A DNA stretch of 64,000 nt from Peribacillus deserti (lineage in GTDB: Bacteria; Bacillota; Bacilli; Bacillales; DSM-1321): positions 124,001 to 188,000 of the forward strand of contig NZ_JAFBFI010000002.1 in the NCBI RefSeq assembly GCF_016909175.1, read 5' to 3'. Below the pieces are notes generated by a model, which did no database searches, was not told where the DNA came from, and saw only the letters and a list, made by a program, of their open reading frames with translations. The translations under genes were made by a program, and so were the position numbers. Numbering within the stretch: position 1 is the stretch's first letter; each line of letters opens with the position of its first letter. This document shows positions 25,197-34,228 of this stretch, piece after piece.

Positions 25197-26126
25197 ATGA
25201 AGCGGAAAATTTATTCCAATCTGGATGGAATTGATAACACAAAAGGCGTTAAAGACATAATGCGCTGGGCCAAAGAACGGCGTGCAAAAAAGAAGGATTT
25301 AACCAATCATATTCCCCAAGCGGAAAACAAAGAGGCATCCCGGTTATTTAATAATAAAACAGAGGGTTCAATAACCTGGATAGGCCATTCAACTTTTCTA
25401 ATTCAAATGGCTGGACTAAATATCCTTACCGATCCGGTTTGGGCGGGCAGAATGGGAGTACAAAAGAGACTGACCGAGCCTGGGCTGCCAATAGAATCTC
25501 TCCCAACAATCGACATCGTCTTGATTTCCCATGGCCATTATGACCATTTAGATTTCGGGTCTATCAAAAAGCTGAAGGGAACACCAGTTTTTTATGTCCC
25601 TATAGGGTTAAAGGGAGCTTTTACAAAACGAGGCTATCATAAGATTATAGAGGCGAACTGGTGGGATTCCTTTTCTCATCACGGACTGAAAATTTCTTTT
25701 GTGCCCGCTCAGCACTGGACAAAGAGATCTCTTAGAGATACGAACACTTCCCATTGGGGAGGCTGGATTCTGGAGGCCTCTCCACCTTTTCGGTCTATTT
25801 ATTTTGTTGGTGACACAGGTTATTTTCGCGGTTTTAAGGAAATTGCATCCAGGTTCCAGAATGATATTGTTTTAATGCCGATTGGAGCATATGAACCAGA
25901 ATGGTTTATGTCTGTTTCCCATATTAACCCTGAAGACTCTATTAAAGCATTCAAGGAATTGGATGGAAAGCTGTTTATCCCTATGCATTATGGTGCTTAC
26001 CGGCTTGCTGATGACACGGGTCCAGAAGCTTTGGAAAGGCTGAAAACACATTGGGAAAAACAGGAACTGTCTAACAGCATGCTGAAGGTTTTAGCAATAG
26101 GAGAAACTCTTTGGCCAGACCTGTAA
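25197..26126 (+). CDS. metallo-beta-lactamase fold hydrolase (NAPE-PLD/UlaG-like)
   Basis: A 309-residue metallohydrolase. The zinc motif HxHxDH is H112-G-H114-Y-D116-H117, and later ligands appear in GDTGYF and PMHYGAY. The layout WIGHSTFLIQ then ILTDPVW is typical of the NAPE-PLD-like branch, which includes phospholipase D-type and lactonase-type enzymes. The frame extends to 25167, but ATG 25197 follows AGAGGAGC at the right distance. There is no signal peptide. It is followed after 30 bases by the helicase gene, with which it may be co-transcribed. Confidence 0.85.
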   Translation: MKRKIYSNLDGIDNTKGVKDIMRWAKERRAKKKDLTNHIPQAENKEASRLFNNKTEGSITWIGHSTFLIQMAGLNILTDPVWAGRMGVQKRLTEPGLPIESLPTIDIVLISHGHYDHLDFGSIKKLKGTPVFYVPIGLKGAFTKRGYHKIIEANWWDSFSHHGLKISFVPAQHWTKRSLRDTNTSHWGGWILEASPPFRSIYFVGDTGYFRGFKEIASRFQNDIVLMPIGAYEPEWFMSVSHINPEDSIKAFKELDGKLFIPMHYGAYRLADDTGPEALERLKTHWEKQELSNSMLKVLAIGETLWPDL

Positions 26127-26156
26127 ATCATTCACAGAAAATGGTATAGTAAAAAA

Positions 26157-28496
26157 ATGTGGTTTTTAACGAAAAAACCGCCAAAATTTCAGCTGAAAGG
26201 AGAAGGCCATATTCGCTATGGATCCACTCCTTTTTTGTTTAGAGGAAGATCATGCATGATTTCAACTAGGAAATATATTTCTGAGTGGCAGAACGCCTTA
26301 CGAGCAGAAATTTTTCATCTCAAAAAGTATGGAAGTACTAAATATTTTGTGAAAAACGGCAGGCTGCTTTCAGGAGGCGGGGAATATACATATTATTTTG
26401 ATTCGTCCGATTTCCTGAGAATTCCGTCTGGGAGCGTTCTCAGGCTGGAATGGGGCAGTATGAGTGAGGAAGGCCGCCTTCTTTCATCTGAAGGAAAGAG
26501 CGCGATTATCTCTTTTACAAAATCCATGGGAGATCTAATCGATGAGGCGTTTCTGTATTATGATCCATGGAAGCTGCTGGATGAATTATCTTCTAGATTT
26601 GATGAAATGAAAGAGAGCAAGCAGAAGCGCAGCCGAATCAAACATTTAATGAATCCTGACGTGACCGCAAAGCACCCAACGGATAAAATTAAAAATAATT
26701 TGCACGAACTCATTTTAAGATCCAAGTATAATCCTGCTACCTTTGTATGGGGGCCTCCAGGAACTGGTAAAACGTATACGCTGGCGAGAGTGGCTGCCAA
26801 TAAATATAGCAAAAATCTTCGGGTGCTAATCTTATCTCACAGCAATCAGGCTGTTGATGTGCTGATGGCTGAAATATCCTCTTTCCTGAAAAAGAAGGAT
26901 AAATTTAAAGAGGGCGATATTCTTCGTTATGGCTCTAATGCGAATGAAAATCTGGATGAGAGCATAACGGTCCAAAATCTTCTTGAAAAAAGGCACCCGT
27001 CTCTAGCGGAAAAGAGAGTACAACTGTTAGAAGAAAGAAAAGGGTTAAAGCAAGATTTATCCGGTTCCTTCAGTCAAAGAGATTCAAGCCGGCTTCTTGA
27101 TCTTGAAACGAAAATTGCCAGTGTTCTGGAAAAGGTCAGGGTTAAAGAACTCCAGTTTGTTAAAGATGCTGAAATTATTGGCACTACTCTGGCTAAAGCA
27201 GCCAGTGATCCTGCTGTTTACGAGAGAACCTATGACATCGTTATTGTAGATGAAATCAGCCAGGCTTATATTCCCCAGGCTGCATTTGCCGCTACTCTTG
27301 GAAAAAGAATTATTGTTTGCGGTGACTTCATGCAGCTGCCGCCCATCGCTTCTTCCCGGCATCCTCTCGTGGAAAAATGGCTTAAGACAGATATTTATCA
27401 GGAAGCAGGAGTGACAGCCGGAGTAAGAGAGGGAAAGCTGCACGCACAGCTTTTTCTTCTGGATAAACAAAGAAGAATGCATCCGGATATTTCTGCTTTT
27501 ACAAATAAATTTATTTACCAGTCCCTTGTTTCTGACTACGAAGGGGTAAGAGACAGCCGGGAAAAAAATACCGGTCTCGCCCCTTTTCCAGGAAAAGCAT
27601 CCGTACTGCTTGATTCCAGTTTTTCCGGAGAGCATTGCATCACCGATCGGATATCCAGCTCGAGAATGAATCTCTGGCATGTTTTTTTATCTTTTCAAGC
27701 CATACATGAAGCTTATACAGCAGGAGCAAGGTCGCTCGGGTATGTTACGCCTTATCGTGCACAAGCTGCACTAATGGGGGTATTATTAGAGGACTTATAT
27801 AAGGAAGAACAATCGAGAGCTGACATTATTGCAGCAACTGTGCATCGTTTTCAGGGAAGCGAACGCGAGCAGATGATATTTGATACTGTAGATACCTGGC
27901 CTCAAAGCCGGCCTGGTATGCTCGTAATCGGAAAAGACAGCGAGCGGCTGATTAATGTAGCAGTTACCCGAAGTAAAAGTAAATTTATTCATGTAAGTGA
28001 TATGCAGTTTTTAAGAAGCACTGTTTATGGGAGTAAGACGATCAGACAGCTTTCAAATTATCAAGATGAACATGGCCATACTGTATCCCAGCAGGATATA
28101 GGAAAGTGGATTGTTCATCAGAATCCTAAAATGCAATGGTTTCATGCCAGAAATCTGGAGCAGGTAAAAAAAGATGTGGCTGGCGCAGGAAGTTCTATGA
28201 TCTTTTCATTGCCTGCCGGGTCTACGCTGACACAGGAATGGGCCGACATTATTAAAAGTAAAGGAAGCAGAGTGAAGACTACTGTAATATCAAAGGACGG
28301 CAGCCATCTTATATCTGATGCTGATCATTATTTGGCCTATGATATTCCTTTTCCATGTATCATCATTGATCAGCGGTATTTATGGTACGGCATGCCTGTA
28401 GAAGGGGCTAAACGTATAAAACCTCCCTCTGCAGCAGTCCGATTAGAGTCTCCAGCATTTATTCAGCACCTTTTATCTGTCCTTCCTGCACACTAA
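26157..28496 (+). CDS. SF1 (UPF1/DNA2-type) helicase with C-terminal PLD-like region
   Basis: A 779-residue protein. An N-terminal accessory region (1-170) is followed by an AAA_11/AAA_12 helicase core: Walker A GPPGTGKT (199-206), Walker B VDEISQA, GDFMQLPPIAS, RRMHPDIS, the motif V region TVHRFQGSEREQM, and motif VI NVAVTRSKSK. The last 120 residues (from about 660) resemble a degenerate phospholipase D-like nuclease domain ending in IIIDQRYLWYGMP, lacking a clear HxK. It probably acts on DNA or RNA. There is no good ribosome binding site before ATG 26157, so expression may depend on coupling with the upstream hydrolase gene. Confidence 0.85.
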   Translation: MWFLTKKPPKFQLKGEGHIRYGSTPFLFRGRSCMISTRKYISEWQNALRAEIFHLKKYGSTKYFVKNGRLLSGGGEYTYYFDSSDFLRIPSGSVLRLEWGSMSEEGRLLSSEGKSAIISFTKSMGDLIDEAFLYYDPWKLLDELSSRFDEMKESKQKRSRIKHLMNPDVTAKHPTDKIKNNLHELILRSKYNPATFVWGPPGTGKTYTLARVAANKYSKNLRVLILSHSNQAVDVLMAEISSFLKKKDKFKEGDILRYGSNANENLDESITVQNLLEKRHPSLAEKRVQLLEERKGLKQDLSGSFSQRDSSRLLDLETKIASVLEKVRVKELQFVKDAEIIGTTLAKAASDPAVYERTYDIVIVDEISQAYIPQAAFAATLGKRIIVCGDFMQLPPIASSRHPLVEKWLKTDIYQEAGVTAGVREGKLHAQLFLLDKQRRMHPDISAFTNKFIYQSLVSDYEGVRDSREKNTGLAPFPGKASVLLDSSFSGEHCITDRISSSRMNLWHVFLSFQAIHEAYTAGARSLGYVTPYRAQAALMGVLLEDLYKEEQSRADIIAATVHRFQGSEREQMIFDTVDTWPQSRPGMLVIGKDSERLINVAVTRSKSKFIHVSDMQFLRSTVYGSKTIRQLSNYQDEHGHTVSQQDIGKWIVHQNPKMQWFHARNLEQVKKDVAGAGSSMIFSLPAGSTLTQEWADIIKSKGSRVKTTVISKDGSHLISDADHYLAYDIPFPCIIIDQRYLWYGMPVEGAKRIKPPSAAVRLESPAFIQHLLSVLPAH

Positions 28497-28498
28497 CG

Positions 28499-28529
28499 AA
28501 AATCCCTGTCCCTTGACAGGGATTTTTTT
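28499..28529 (+). terminator. intrinsic terminator after the helicase gene
   Basis: AAAATCCCTGTC pairs with GACAGGGATTTT around CCTT and ends in a run of seven T. Confidence 0.9.
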
Positions 28530-28531
28530 AT

Positions 28532-28609
28532 TTCGGGAAATAAAGACTGTCCCCGAGCTTAGAGCAGCCCCCTGCATAACAGTGCCCTGGGAAATGGGGG
28601 ACAGTCCCC
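28532..28609. repeat. 78-bp element with GACTGTCCCC/GGGGACAGTCCCC ends
   Basis: It starts TTCGGGAAATAAA followed by GACTGTCCCC and ends GGGAAATGGGGGACAGTCCCC (21 bases, 28589-28609). Both end blocks recur at 52301-52377 with a different middle. The inverted ends and palindromic core fit a REP-like or small non-autonomous element. It ends only 13 bases before the next gene's ATG and supplies no ribosome binding site. Confidence 0.7.
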
Positions 28610-28622
28610 ATAAATAGCATAA

Positions 28623-30371
28623 ATGAGGAATATTTTTCAGTTTGTTACACATGTTATTAGCACAGAAGAATTTTGGATGAGGTGGTCAAAGGTGGTCTCT
28701 CTACATTTTAATAATGAACGCAGACTGGTTTATTTGGCTATCATGATTATTTTGCTTTATTTGTCACCGCTTGTTATTTTGGGTGAGAATGCTCATATCC
28801 GCGTTCATGATAATTTGGATTCTAATTTGGCATGGTATAGGGTTTTAGCAGAGAGCGGAAAGATGTTTGGGAGCTTGAACGCAGTCATTCCCCAAATCAT
28901 CAACGGCCTTCCAAGAAATGCTTTTGGAACTGAGTGGAGCGGGATTGTTATGCTTTATGCTTATCTCCCGACTATGGCTGCGTATACGATTAATCAAGCG
29001 ATAACCAGAATGGCTGCTTTCTTTGGGATGTATTTTCTGCTGAAAAAGCATTTTATTGATAAGAAAGAGTGGGGATTAATCCGGGTGGGTGCTGCACTGG
29101 CATTCGCACTGACACCTTTCTGGCCTTCGGGAATGCTTAGCACTCTAGGAATGCCGCTGGCTCTTTATGCTTTTTTAAATATCAGAAATGGTGAAAGAGA
29201 CATAAAAAATTGGCTGATACTCGCCTTTTTGCCTTTATATTCAAGCTTTGTACTCGGATTTTTCTTTTTTTTGTTTGCAATGGGTCTTCTTTGGATCACA
29301 GACGTTATGAGGGGAAAGGGCTGGAATCTTACATTTCTTGGGGCTGTCTTATTCATGACGTCCATTTATTTTCTGGTAGAATACCGGCTGGTTTCATCTT
29401 TTTTCCTCGCAGGTGAACCGAACAGCAGGGACGAATATTTTCATGCCCGTCTTTCTATGTGGAGAGTTCTCCGATTATCAGTAAAAAATTATCTATTAGG
29501 GCATACCCATGTGATGACCGTGCATGGGTTGATTATTCTTCCGCTTACGCTCATTGCCTTATACGCCGTGCTGGCAAAAAAACAATGGAAACAGGAAAAA
29601 CGCTTTCTGTTTTTGATGGCATTAAATCTAGCGTTATCTTTCTGGTATGCTTTTTGGTTTTATAAGGGCTGGGTGCCTTTAACAAAGAAGTTCCATTTTC
29701 TGGACACCTTTAATTTTGCGAGATTTCATTTTTTAAGGCCGCTGATTCTCTATATCCTTTTTGCGCAGGCTTTAAGAATTCTCTGGATTCATAAGGTTTT
29801 TTCGCAAAGAATCGCTTCCTTCTTTATTATCTTTCAATTAGCGGTTCTCGCTGGATTCAATGATGAAATCATCTACCATTCGAAACCGACTGTTAAAGAA
29901 TTTTACGCTGAGAATGTGTTTAAGGAAATTAACAAATACATAGATCGGCCTCAAAAAGAATACCGGGTTGCCAGTATTGGCATCCACCCTGCAATCGCCC
30001 AGTATAATGGGTTTTATACGTTAGATACATATAATAATTTCTATCCTTTAGCCTATAAGTATCAATTTCGGAAAATAATTGAAAAAGAATTGGCAAAGAA
30101 TAAGTACATCAAACAATATTTCGATACCTGGGGCGGAAGGTGCTATATTTTTACTTCTCAGCTGGAAAAGCGCTATATGATTAAGAAAGATTCAAAACAA
30201 AAGCTCACTAATCTTCAGTTAAATATGAAGCCTTTCAAAGAGCTTGGGGGTGAGTATATCTTTTCTGCACTTCCTATTTCTAATGCAAAAGAAAATCACT
30301 TGCAATTTGTAAAAAGCTTTACCTCAAAAGAAGCAGCCTGGAAAATTTATTTGTACCAAGTGAAGCTTTAA
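28623..30371 (+). CDS. ykoS: polytopic membrane glycosyltransferase-like protein (YkoS family, DUF6044)
   Basis: 582 residues with about ten to twelve hydrophobic segments from 36 to 420 and a C-terminal extracytoplasmic part. The acidic motif HDNLDSN (about 62-68) after the first membrane segment resembles the catalytic loop of GT-C and YfhO-like enzymes. It matches the B. subtilis YkoS group. With the next two genes it forms a three-part set: YkoT-type loading of a sugar on undecaprenyl phosphate, GtrA flipping, and this protein as the likely outside transferase onto a wall polymer. No ribosome binding site precedes ATG 28623, because a repeat element ends just before it; ATG 28677 is an alternative. 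Confidence 0.75.
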   Translation: MRNIFQFVTHVISTEEFWMRWSKVVSLHFNNERRLVYLAIMIILLYLSPLVILGENAHIRVHDNLDSNLAWYRVLAESGKMFGSLNAVIPQIINGLPRNAFGTEWSGIVMLYAYLPTMAAYTINQAITRMAAFFGMYFLLKKHFIDKKEWGLIRVGAALAFALTPFWPSGMLSTLGMPLALYAFLNIRNGERDIKNWLILAFLPLYSSFVLGFFFFLFAMGLLWITDVMRGKGWNLTFLGAVLFMTSIYFLVEYRLVSSFFLAGEPNSRDEYFHARLSMWRVLRLSVKNYLLGHTHVMTVHGLIILPLTLIALYAVLAKKQWKQEKRFLFLMALNLALSFWYAFWFYKGWVPLTKKFHFLDTFNFARFHFLRPLILYILFAQALRILWIHKVFSQRIASFFIIFQLAVLAGFNDEIIYHSKPTVKEFYAENVFKEINKYIDRPQKEYRVASIGIHPAIAQYNGFYTLDTYNNFYPLAYKYQFRKIIEKELAKNKYIKQYFDTWGGRCYIFTSQLEKRYMIKKDSKQKLTNLQLNMKPFKELGGEYIFSALPISNAKENHLQFVKSFTSKEAAWKIYLYQVKL

Positions 30372-30412
30372 TTCAGCATACCGGAAAACACTACAACTGG
30401 AGGACGCTTAAT

Positions 30413-31447
30413 ATGATTGAACCGGTGCTTACCATAGTTGTTCCTTGTTTCAATGAAGAACAAGTATTGCCGCAAACTATAACGGAACTTGAAAAAGTCC
30501 TGCGAAATTTAGTCGACGAAAACCTAATCGCCAGCTCAAGCCGTATATTATTGGTCGATGATGGGAGCCGCGATAACACCTGGAGGCTCATCTATAAAGC
30601 GAGCTTACACAATCAGATGATAAAAGGACTTAAATTATCAAGGAATGTCGGCCACCAGAATGCTTTACTGGCAGGTTTAAACTCCGCCAAGGAAGTGTCT
30701 GACTGTGTGATCTCGATCGATGCCGATCTACAGGATGATACGGATGTTATTCGTGAATTTATCATTAAATACAGAGATGGCTGTGAAATTGTATATGGAG
30801 TTAGGAGAAAGCGCGATACTGATACTGTCTTTAAACGCAAAACGGCCGAAATGTTTTATTCAATAATGAAAAAAATGGGAGTTAACCTTGTCTATAACCA
30901 CGCTGATTTCAGATTAATGAGCAAAAGAGCCTTACAGGAGCTGGAAAAGTTCCAGGAAGTAAACATGTTTTTGCGGGGAATTGTACCATTGATTGGATTT
31001 CAATCTGCGAGCGTCTATTATGACCGTAAAGAGAGACTTGCAGGTGAAACGAAGTATCCTTTGAAGAAGATGCTTGCATTTGCTTTTGACGGAATTACTT
31101 CATTTTCAGTTACGCCTATTCGGATGGTATTATTAATCGGATTTTTATCCTTTTTTGGGAGCTGTGCCTGCGGGATTTACTTTCTCATCCTAAAGCTGAT
31201 TGGCGAGACAGCAACAGGATGGACATCCCTCATCACCTCCATCTGGCTCCTGGGAGGCCTGCAGCTGATTGCAATGGGGCTGATTGGTGAATATATTGGA
31301 AAAATATATAAAGAATCAAAGGGACGGCCAAAATATATAATTGATTTTAATCCATTCCTGCCGATTACGGGCAGGCAGACTAATTCACAGGGGCTGGATC
31401 ATGAGGCGTATACCCTTAATCTTAAAAAACTGCCTGAAACTAACTAG
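30413..31447 (+). CDS. ykoT: family 2 glycosyltransferase, undecaprenyl-phosphate type (YkoT/CsbB-like)
   Basis: A 344-residue membrane-anchored GT2 enzyme. The catalytic domain covers 1-230, with VVPCFNEE near the start and D103-A-D105 as the nucleotide-sugar metal site. Two membrane segments follow at about 240-265 and 275-300. This arrangement is shared with CsbB, YkoT and DPM1-like enzymes that put a sugar on C55-phosphate at the inner membrane face. ACTGGAGGACG precedes the ATG. The donor sugar (GlcNAc, glucose or other) cannot be told. It overlaps the GtrA gene by 47 bases. Confidence 0.9.
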   Translation: MIEPVLTIVVPCFNEEQVLPQTITELEKVLRNLVDENLIASSSRILLVDDGSRDNTWRLIYKASLHNQMIKGLKLSRNVGHQNALLAGLNSAKEVSDCVISIDADLQDDTDVIREFIIKYRDGCEIVYGVRRKRDTDTVFKRKTAEMFYSIMKKMGVNLVYNHADFRLMSKRALQELEKFQEVNMFLRGIVPLIGFQSASVYYDRKERLAGETKYPLKKMLAFAFDGITSFSVTPIRMVLLIGFLSFFGSCACGIYFLILKLIGETATGWTSLITSIWLLGGLQLIAMGLIGEYIGKIYKESKGRPKYIIDFNPFLPITGRQTNSQGLDHEAYTLNLKKLPETN

Positions 31448-31853
31448 TCCATTTATCCGTTTTCTATTGGTCGGTATTGTTAATACGCTGATAGGGCTTT
31501 CATCCATATTGATATTGATGAATATCCTTGGAGTCGGTTACTGGTATTCTACGCTTGCCGGAAACGCAATAGGAGCTGTGGCCAGTTTTTTTCTAAATAG
31601 AGCCTTTACGTTTAAGAGCAGCGTTTCTTATGGGAAAAGTGCCTTTAGGTTTGCCGGGGTTATTGTCATCTGTTATTTTCTTTCATACTCTGTAAGTGGT
31701 ATGCTAGCAGAAAACGTACAGAGTATGCTGGCTTTCACTCCTGGAACTTCAGCCCAAAATACAGCGGTATTGATAGGTTCCCTGTTATATACTGTCTTAA
31801 ATTTCATGGGGCAGAAATACTTCGTGTTTTACAGGCGGGTTCAAGAATTTTAA
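31401..31853 (+). CDS. GtrA family flippase
   Basis: A 150-residue protein with four membrane segments (about 20-40, 46-65, 78-100, 118-140), typical of GtrA/GtcA, which is thought to flip polyprenyl-phosphate sugars across the membrane. The core motif LVGIVNT near the N-terminus and FLNRAFTFK are family marks. ATG 31401 follows AGGGG and lies inside the ykoT-like gene; the frame is open further up, but without a good site. Together with its neighbours it completes a wall-polymer glycosylation module. Confidence 0.88.
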   Translation: MRRIPLILKNCLKLTSPFIRFLLVGIVNTLIGLSSILILMNILGVGYWYSTLAGNAIGAVASFFLNRAFTFKSSVSYGKSAFRFAGVIVICYFLSYSVSGMLAENVQSMLAFTPGTSAQNTAVLIGSLLYTVLNFMGQKYFVFYRRVQEF

Positions 31854-31870
31854 ATTTGGCTTTTATTCCG

Positions 31871-31905
31871 AAAACAGCTTTTACACCAGTAATAGCTGTT
31901 TTTTG
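31871..31905 (+). terminator. intrinsic terminator of the glycosylation operon
   Basis: AAAACAGCT pairs with AGCTGTTTT around a 14-base loop, followed by a T-run. Confidence 0.8.
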
Positions 31906-32060
31906 TATATTTAGCCTGAATCAAGAAGCACCGAATGTGCTAAGTGTAGCAAAAATAACCCTAACAAGTATAAAATAAATAAAAAATATAAAAGCCCCGT
32001 ATCTTTTTATCCTCCTTCAAACGTTATATAAGTGAGAGGGTGCTAAAGGAGTGTATGAAT

Positions 32061-32756
32061 ATGAACAGCAAAAAAGTAGAAAAGCATGAAGAGACGGAAA
32101 GTGTAATAAATATTGATATGGAACAGGTGCTTCCCGGGCTTGTCAAATATTGCTGCTTTCTTTCCCAAAATAAGTGGGATGGGGAAGATATCGCTCAAGA
32201 AGCTGTGCTAAAAGCCATGCAAAGTTATGCACATAAAACCGAGCTTACTTCTTCTCTGCTCAAAAAAATTGCCTACAATCAGTGGATCGATTTGACTCGG
32301 AAAAGGAATAAGGAAACCGTCATGGAGAATGCAATTGCAGAAGAGCGTTATGAATCTCCGCAAATCCTTGAAATGACTGACCTGCTCATCAAAAGATTAA
32401 CGCCAAAGCAGGCAGTAATCTTATTATTAAAAGAAGGATTTCAATACAAATCACATGAGATTGCCGATTTGATGAACTCCAATGAGGTTTCCATTAAATC
32501 CGCACTGCACCGTGCCAAAAAAAGGCTTGCTGCAGATGAAGGAGAAACGAAAGAATGGAAACCGGAACATTTGTGGGAAGAAAAAGAAGAAGAAAAACTC
32601 ACAGCTCTAATTCACCAATCTTTGCAAAAACAGGATCCCTCTATTCTTATCCGTCATATTTCTGACTTACATTCACTTAAGACTTTTACACATACACCAA
32701 CAATGGTAATGAAATCTGCGTTCTCTCCTGAATTCGCTCTCTCAATGGCTGCCTAG
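32061..32756 (+). CDS. RNA polymerase sigma factor, ECF-like, with C-terminal extension
   Basis: About 231 residues. Region 2 is seen at about 20-85 ([15 protein letters not shown], then [15 protein letters not shown]) and region 4 at about 115-160, ending in a helix-turn-helix ([20 protein letters not shown]). A 70-residue tail rich in Glu, Lys and Ser follows and may be a regulatory segment; extended ECF factors often lack a separate anti-sigma gene, and none is present here. GTG 32040 opens the frame, but AAAGGAG fits ATG 32061 best. The ClpP gene starts 30 bases downstream, suggesting an operon of a sigma factor and a protease. Confidence 0.85.
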   Translation: MNSKKVEKHEETESVINIDMEQVLPGLVKYCCFLSQNKWDGEDIAQEAVLKAMQSYAHKTELTSSLLKKIAYNQWIDLTRKRNKETVMENAIAEERYESPQILEMTDLLIKRLTPKQAVILLLKEGFQYKSHEIADLMNSNEVSIKSALHRAKKRLAADEGETKEWKPEHLWEEKEEEKLTALIHQSLQKQDPSILIRHISDLHSLKTFTHTPTMVMKSAFSPEFALSMAA

Positions 32757-32785
32757 CCATAAAAACGAATATAGGAGGATGTATA

Positions 32786-33367
32786 ATGAGTACAATTCCT
32801 TATGTCTTAGAACAATCAAGCCGCGGAGAACGGTCCTACGATATCTATTCCCGTTTATTAAAAGACCGGATTATCATGATTGGTGAAGAGATTAATGATC
32901 ATGTTGCCAATAGTGTAGTCGCTCAGCTCCTTTTTTTAGCGGCCGATAATCCAGAAAAAGATATTTCGCTTTATATCAACAGCCCTGGCGGCTCCACAAC
33001 TGCCGGTTTCGCCATTTTTGATACGATGCAGCATATCAAACCTGAGATACAGACGATTTGTACAGGAATGGCCGCATCCTTTGGGGCGATGCTGCTGCTC
33101 GCGGGCACGAAGGGGAAACGATGTGCCCTGCCTAATAGTGAGATCATGATTCACCAGCCGCTTGGAGGAGCGAGAGGGCAGGCGACTGAAATTGAAATAT
33201 CCGCCCGACGCATCTTAAAGCTAAGGGAGCATATTAATCAGATCATAGCCGATCGTACCGGACAGCCAATTGAAAAAGTAGCAAAAGATACCGATAGAGA
33301 TTATTTCATGAGTGCAGAAGAAGCGAAAGAATACGGGATAATTGATGAAATCATATACCCTAAATAA
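32786..33367 (+). CDS. clpP: ATP-dependent Clp protease proteolytic subunit (ClpP paralogue)
   Basis: 193 residues with the complete serine protease triad S98 (GMAASFGAM), H123 (MIHQPLGG) and D172. The N-terminal axial loop and the GGARGQATE handle helix are conserved. It forms the 14-mer peptidase core that works with ClpX, ClpC or ClpE; clpE lies 15 kb away. Its position behind a sigma factor, with no CtsR box, suggests a secondary ClpP (as the clpP2 of some Bacillus) rather than the housekeeping copy, but this cannot be decided without the rest of the genome. ATAGGAGGATG precedes the ATG. Confidence 0.93.
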   Translation: MSTIPYVLEQSSRGERSYDIYSRLLKDRIIMIGEEINDHVANSVVAQLLFLAADNPEKDISLYINSPGGSTTAGFAIFDTMQHIKPEIQTICTGMAASFGAMLLLAGTKGKRCALPNSEIMIHQPLGGARGQATEIEISARRILKLREHINQIIADRTGQPIEKVAKDTDRDYFMSAEEAKEYGIIDEIIYPK

Positions 33368-33369
33368 TT

Positions 33370-33403
33370 GAAGAGAGGCTGCTGGGTGCAGTCTCTCTTC
33401 TTC
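33370..33403 (+). terminator. intrinsic terminator after clpP
   Basis: GAAGAGAGGCTGC pairs with GCAGTCTCTCTTC (one mismatch) around TGGGT, followed by TTCTGCT. The T-run is short. Confidence 0.7.
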
Positions 33404-33523
33404 TGCTCAGGGAGGCCCCAGGATAGCAACAGGTTAAAACGGCGATATAACCTACTTTTCCCCATGTATATTTTTTTAAAATTCCTCTTTATCCAATCGA
33501 ATAGAATAAATTTCACATAGAAT

Positions 33524-34228
33524 ATGGAAAGCAGAGGAGTGATTCATATAAATTTACGGGACATACAAGGGTCTTATGATGTTGTAGTCGGATTAGGCAG
33601 TTGGTGTGGTCCGGCACTTCACTTAAAACGGCTAAATTTAAGAAAAAGTTCATTTCCACTTGATTGGGTTCAATCCCCTACTCTACCGGATGTAAATAGA
33701 TTGTTAAAAAATAAATTTGAGGGATATATGAAGCTGGAAAATATGATTAAGAAGGATATACTGGCTCATTTTGTTGATGAAGGAAATGTTGTTCTTGAAC
33801 AGGGAGGAACTGAACCTGCTAAAGCACATTTTATTACTGATACGTTTTATAATATTGATTCAGTTCATGATTTTCCAATGATTGCTAATCAAGAATGGAC
33901 TGTGCAATATCCCTCCTTTAAAGAAAAGCTAAATCACCGTATCCATAGATTCCTTACAGTAATAGGACAAAGTCAATCTACTTTATTTATTAGATACGAA
34001 TGGGGAACATCAAGCTTTGAAGAAAAGGTTGAATTACAATCTATTTTGTCTGAAATAACAAACGGAAAGTTTCGCATATTGTTTATGCAGCCCGTTGATG
34101 GTTTACAAGGAGTTAAAGATTTAAATTGTAGTGTAGATGGGATTTGTTTGGTTGAAGTTCCTCGTCAAAATCCTAGCCATAATGTCATTTGGGATCATGT
34201 CTTAAAAGGGGTAACTCTATCGAAATAA
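33524..34228 (+). CDS. DUF1796 family putative cysteine peptidase
   Basis: About 230 residues of the DUF1796 family, annotated as putative papain-like cysteine peptidases. The conserved start is VVVGLGSWCGPALHLKR, with the candidate nucleophile Cys in SWCGPA, followed by SFPLDWV. No experimental function is known to me. The gene is more A+T-rich than its neighbours and stands alone, hinting at transfer. The start is odd: ATG 33524 has no ribosome binding site, while a good AGAGGAG lies at 33533-33539 inside the frame with only GTG 33539 or an ATT nearby. Translation may begin a few codons later than listed. Confidence 0.75.
   Translation: MESRGVIHINLRDIQGSYDVVVGLGSWCGPALHLKRLNLRKSSFPLDWVQSPTLPDVNRLLKNKFEGYMKLENMIKKDILAHFVDEGNVVLEQGGTEPAKAHFITDTFYNIDSVHDFPMIANQEWTVQYPSFKEKLNHRIHRFLTVIGQSQSTLFIRYEWGTSSFEEKVELQSILSEITNGKFRILFMQPVDGLQGVKDLNCSVDGICLVEVPRQNPSHNVIWDHVLKGVTLSK

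Noticed and set aside
27084-27680. 198-codon minus-strand frame
   Set aside because: It lies fully inside the helicase gene, with no start signal and no motif.
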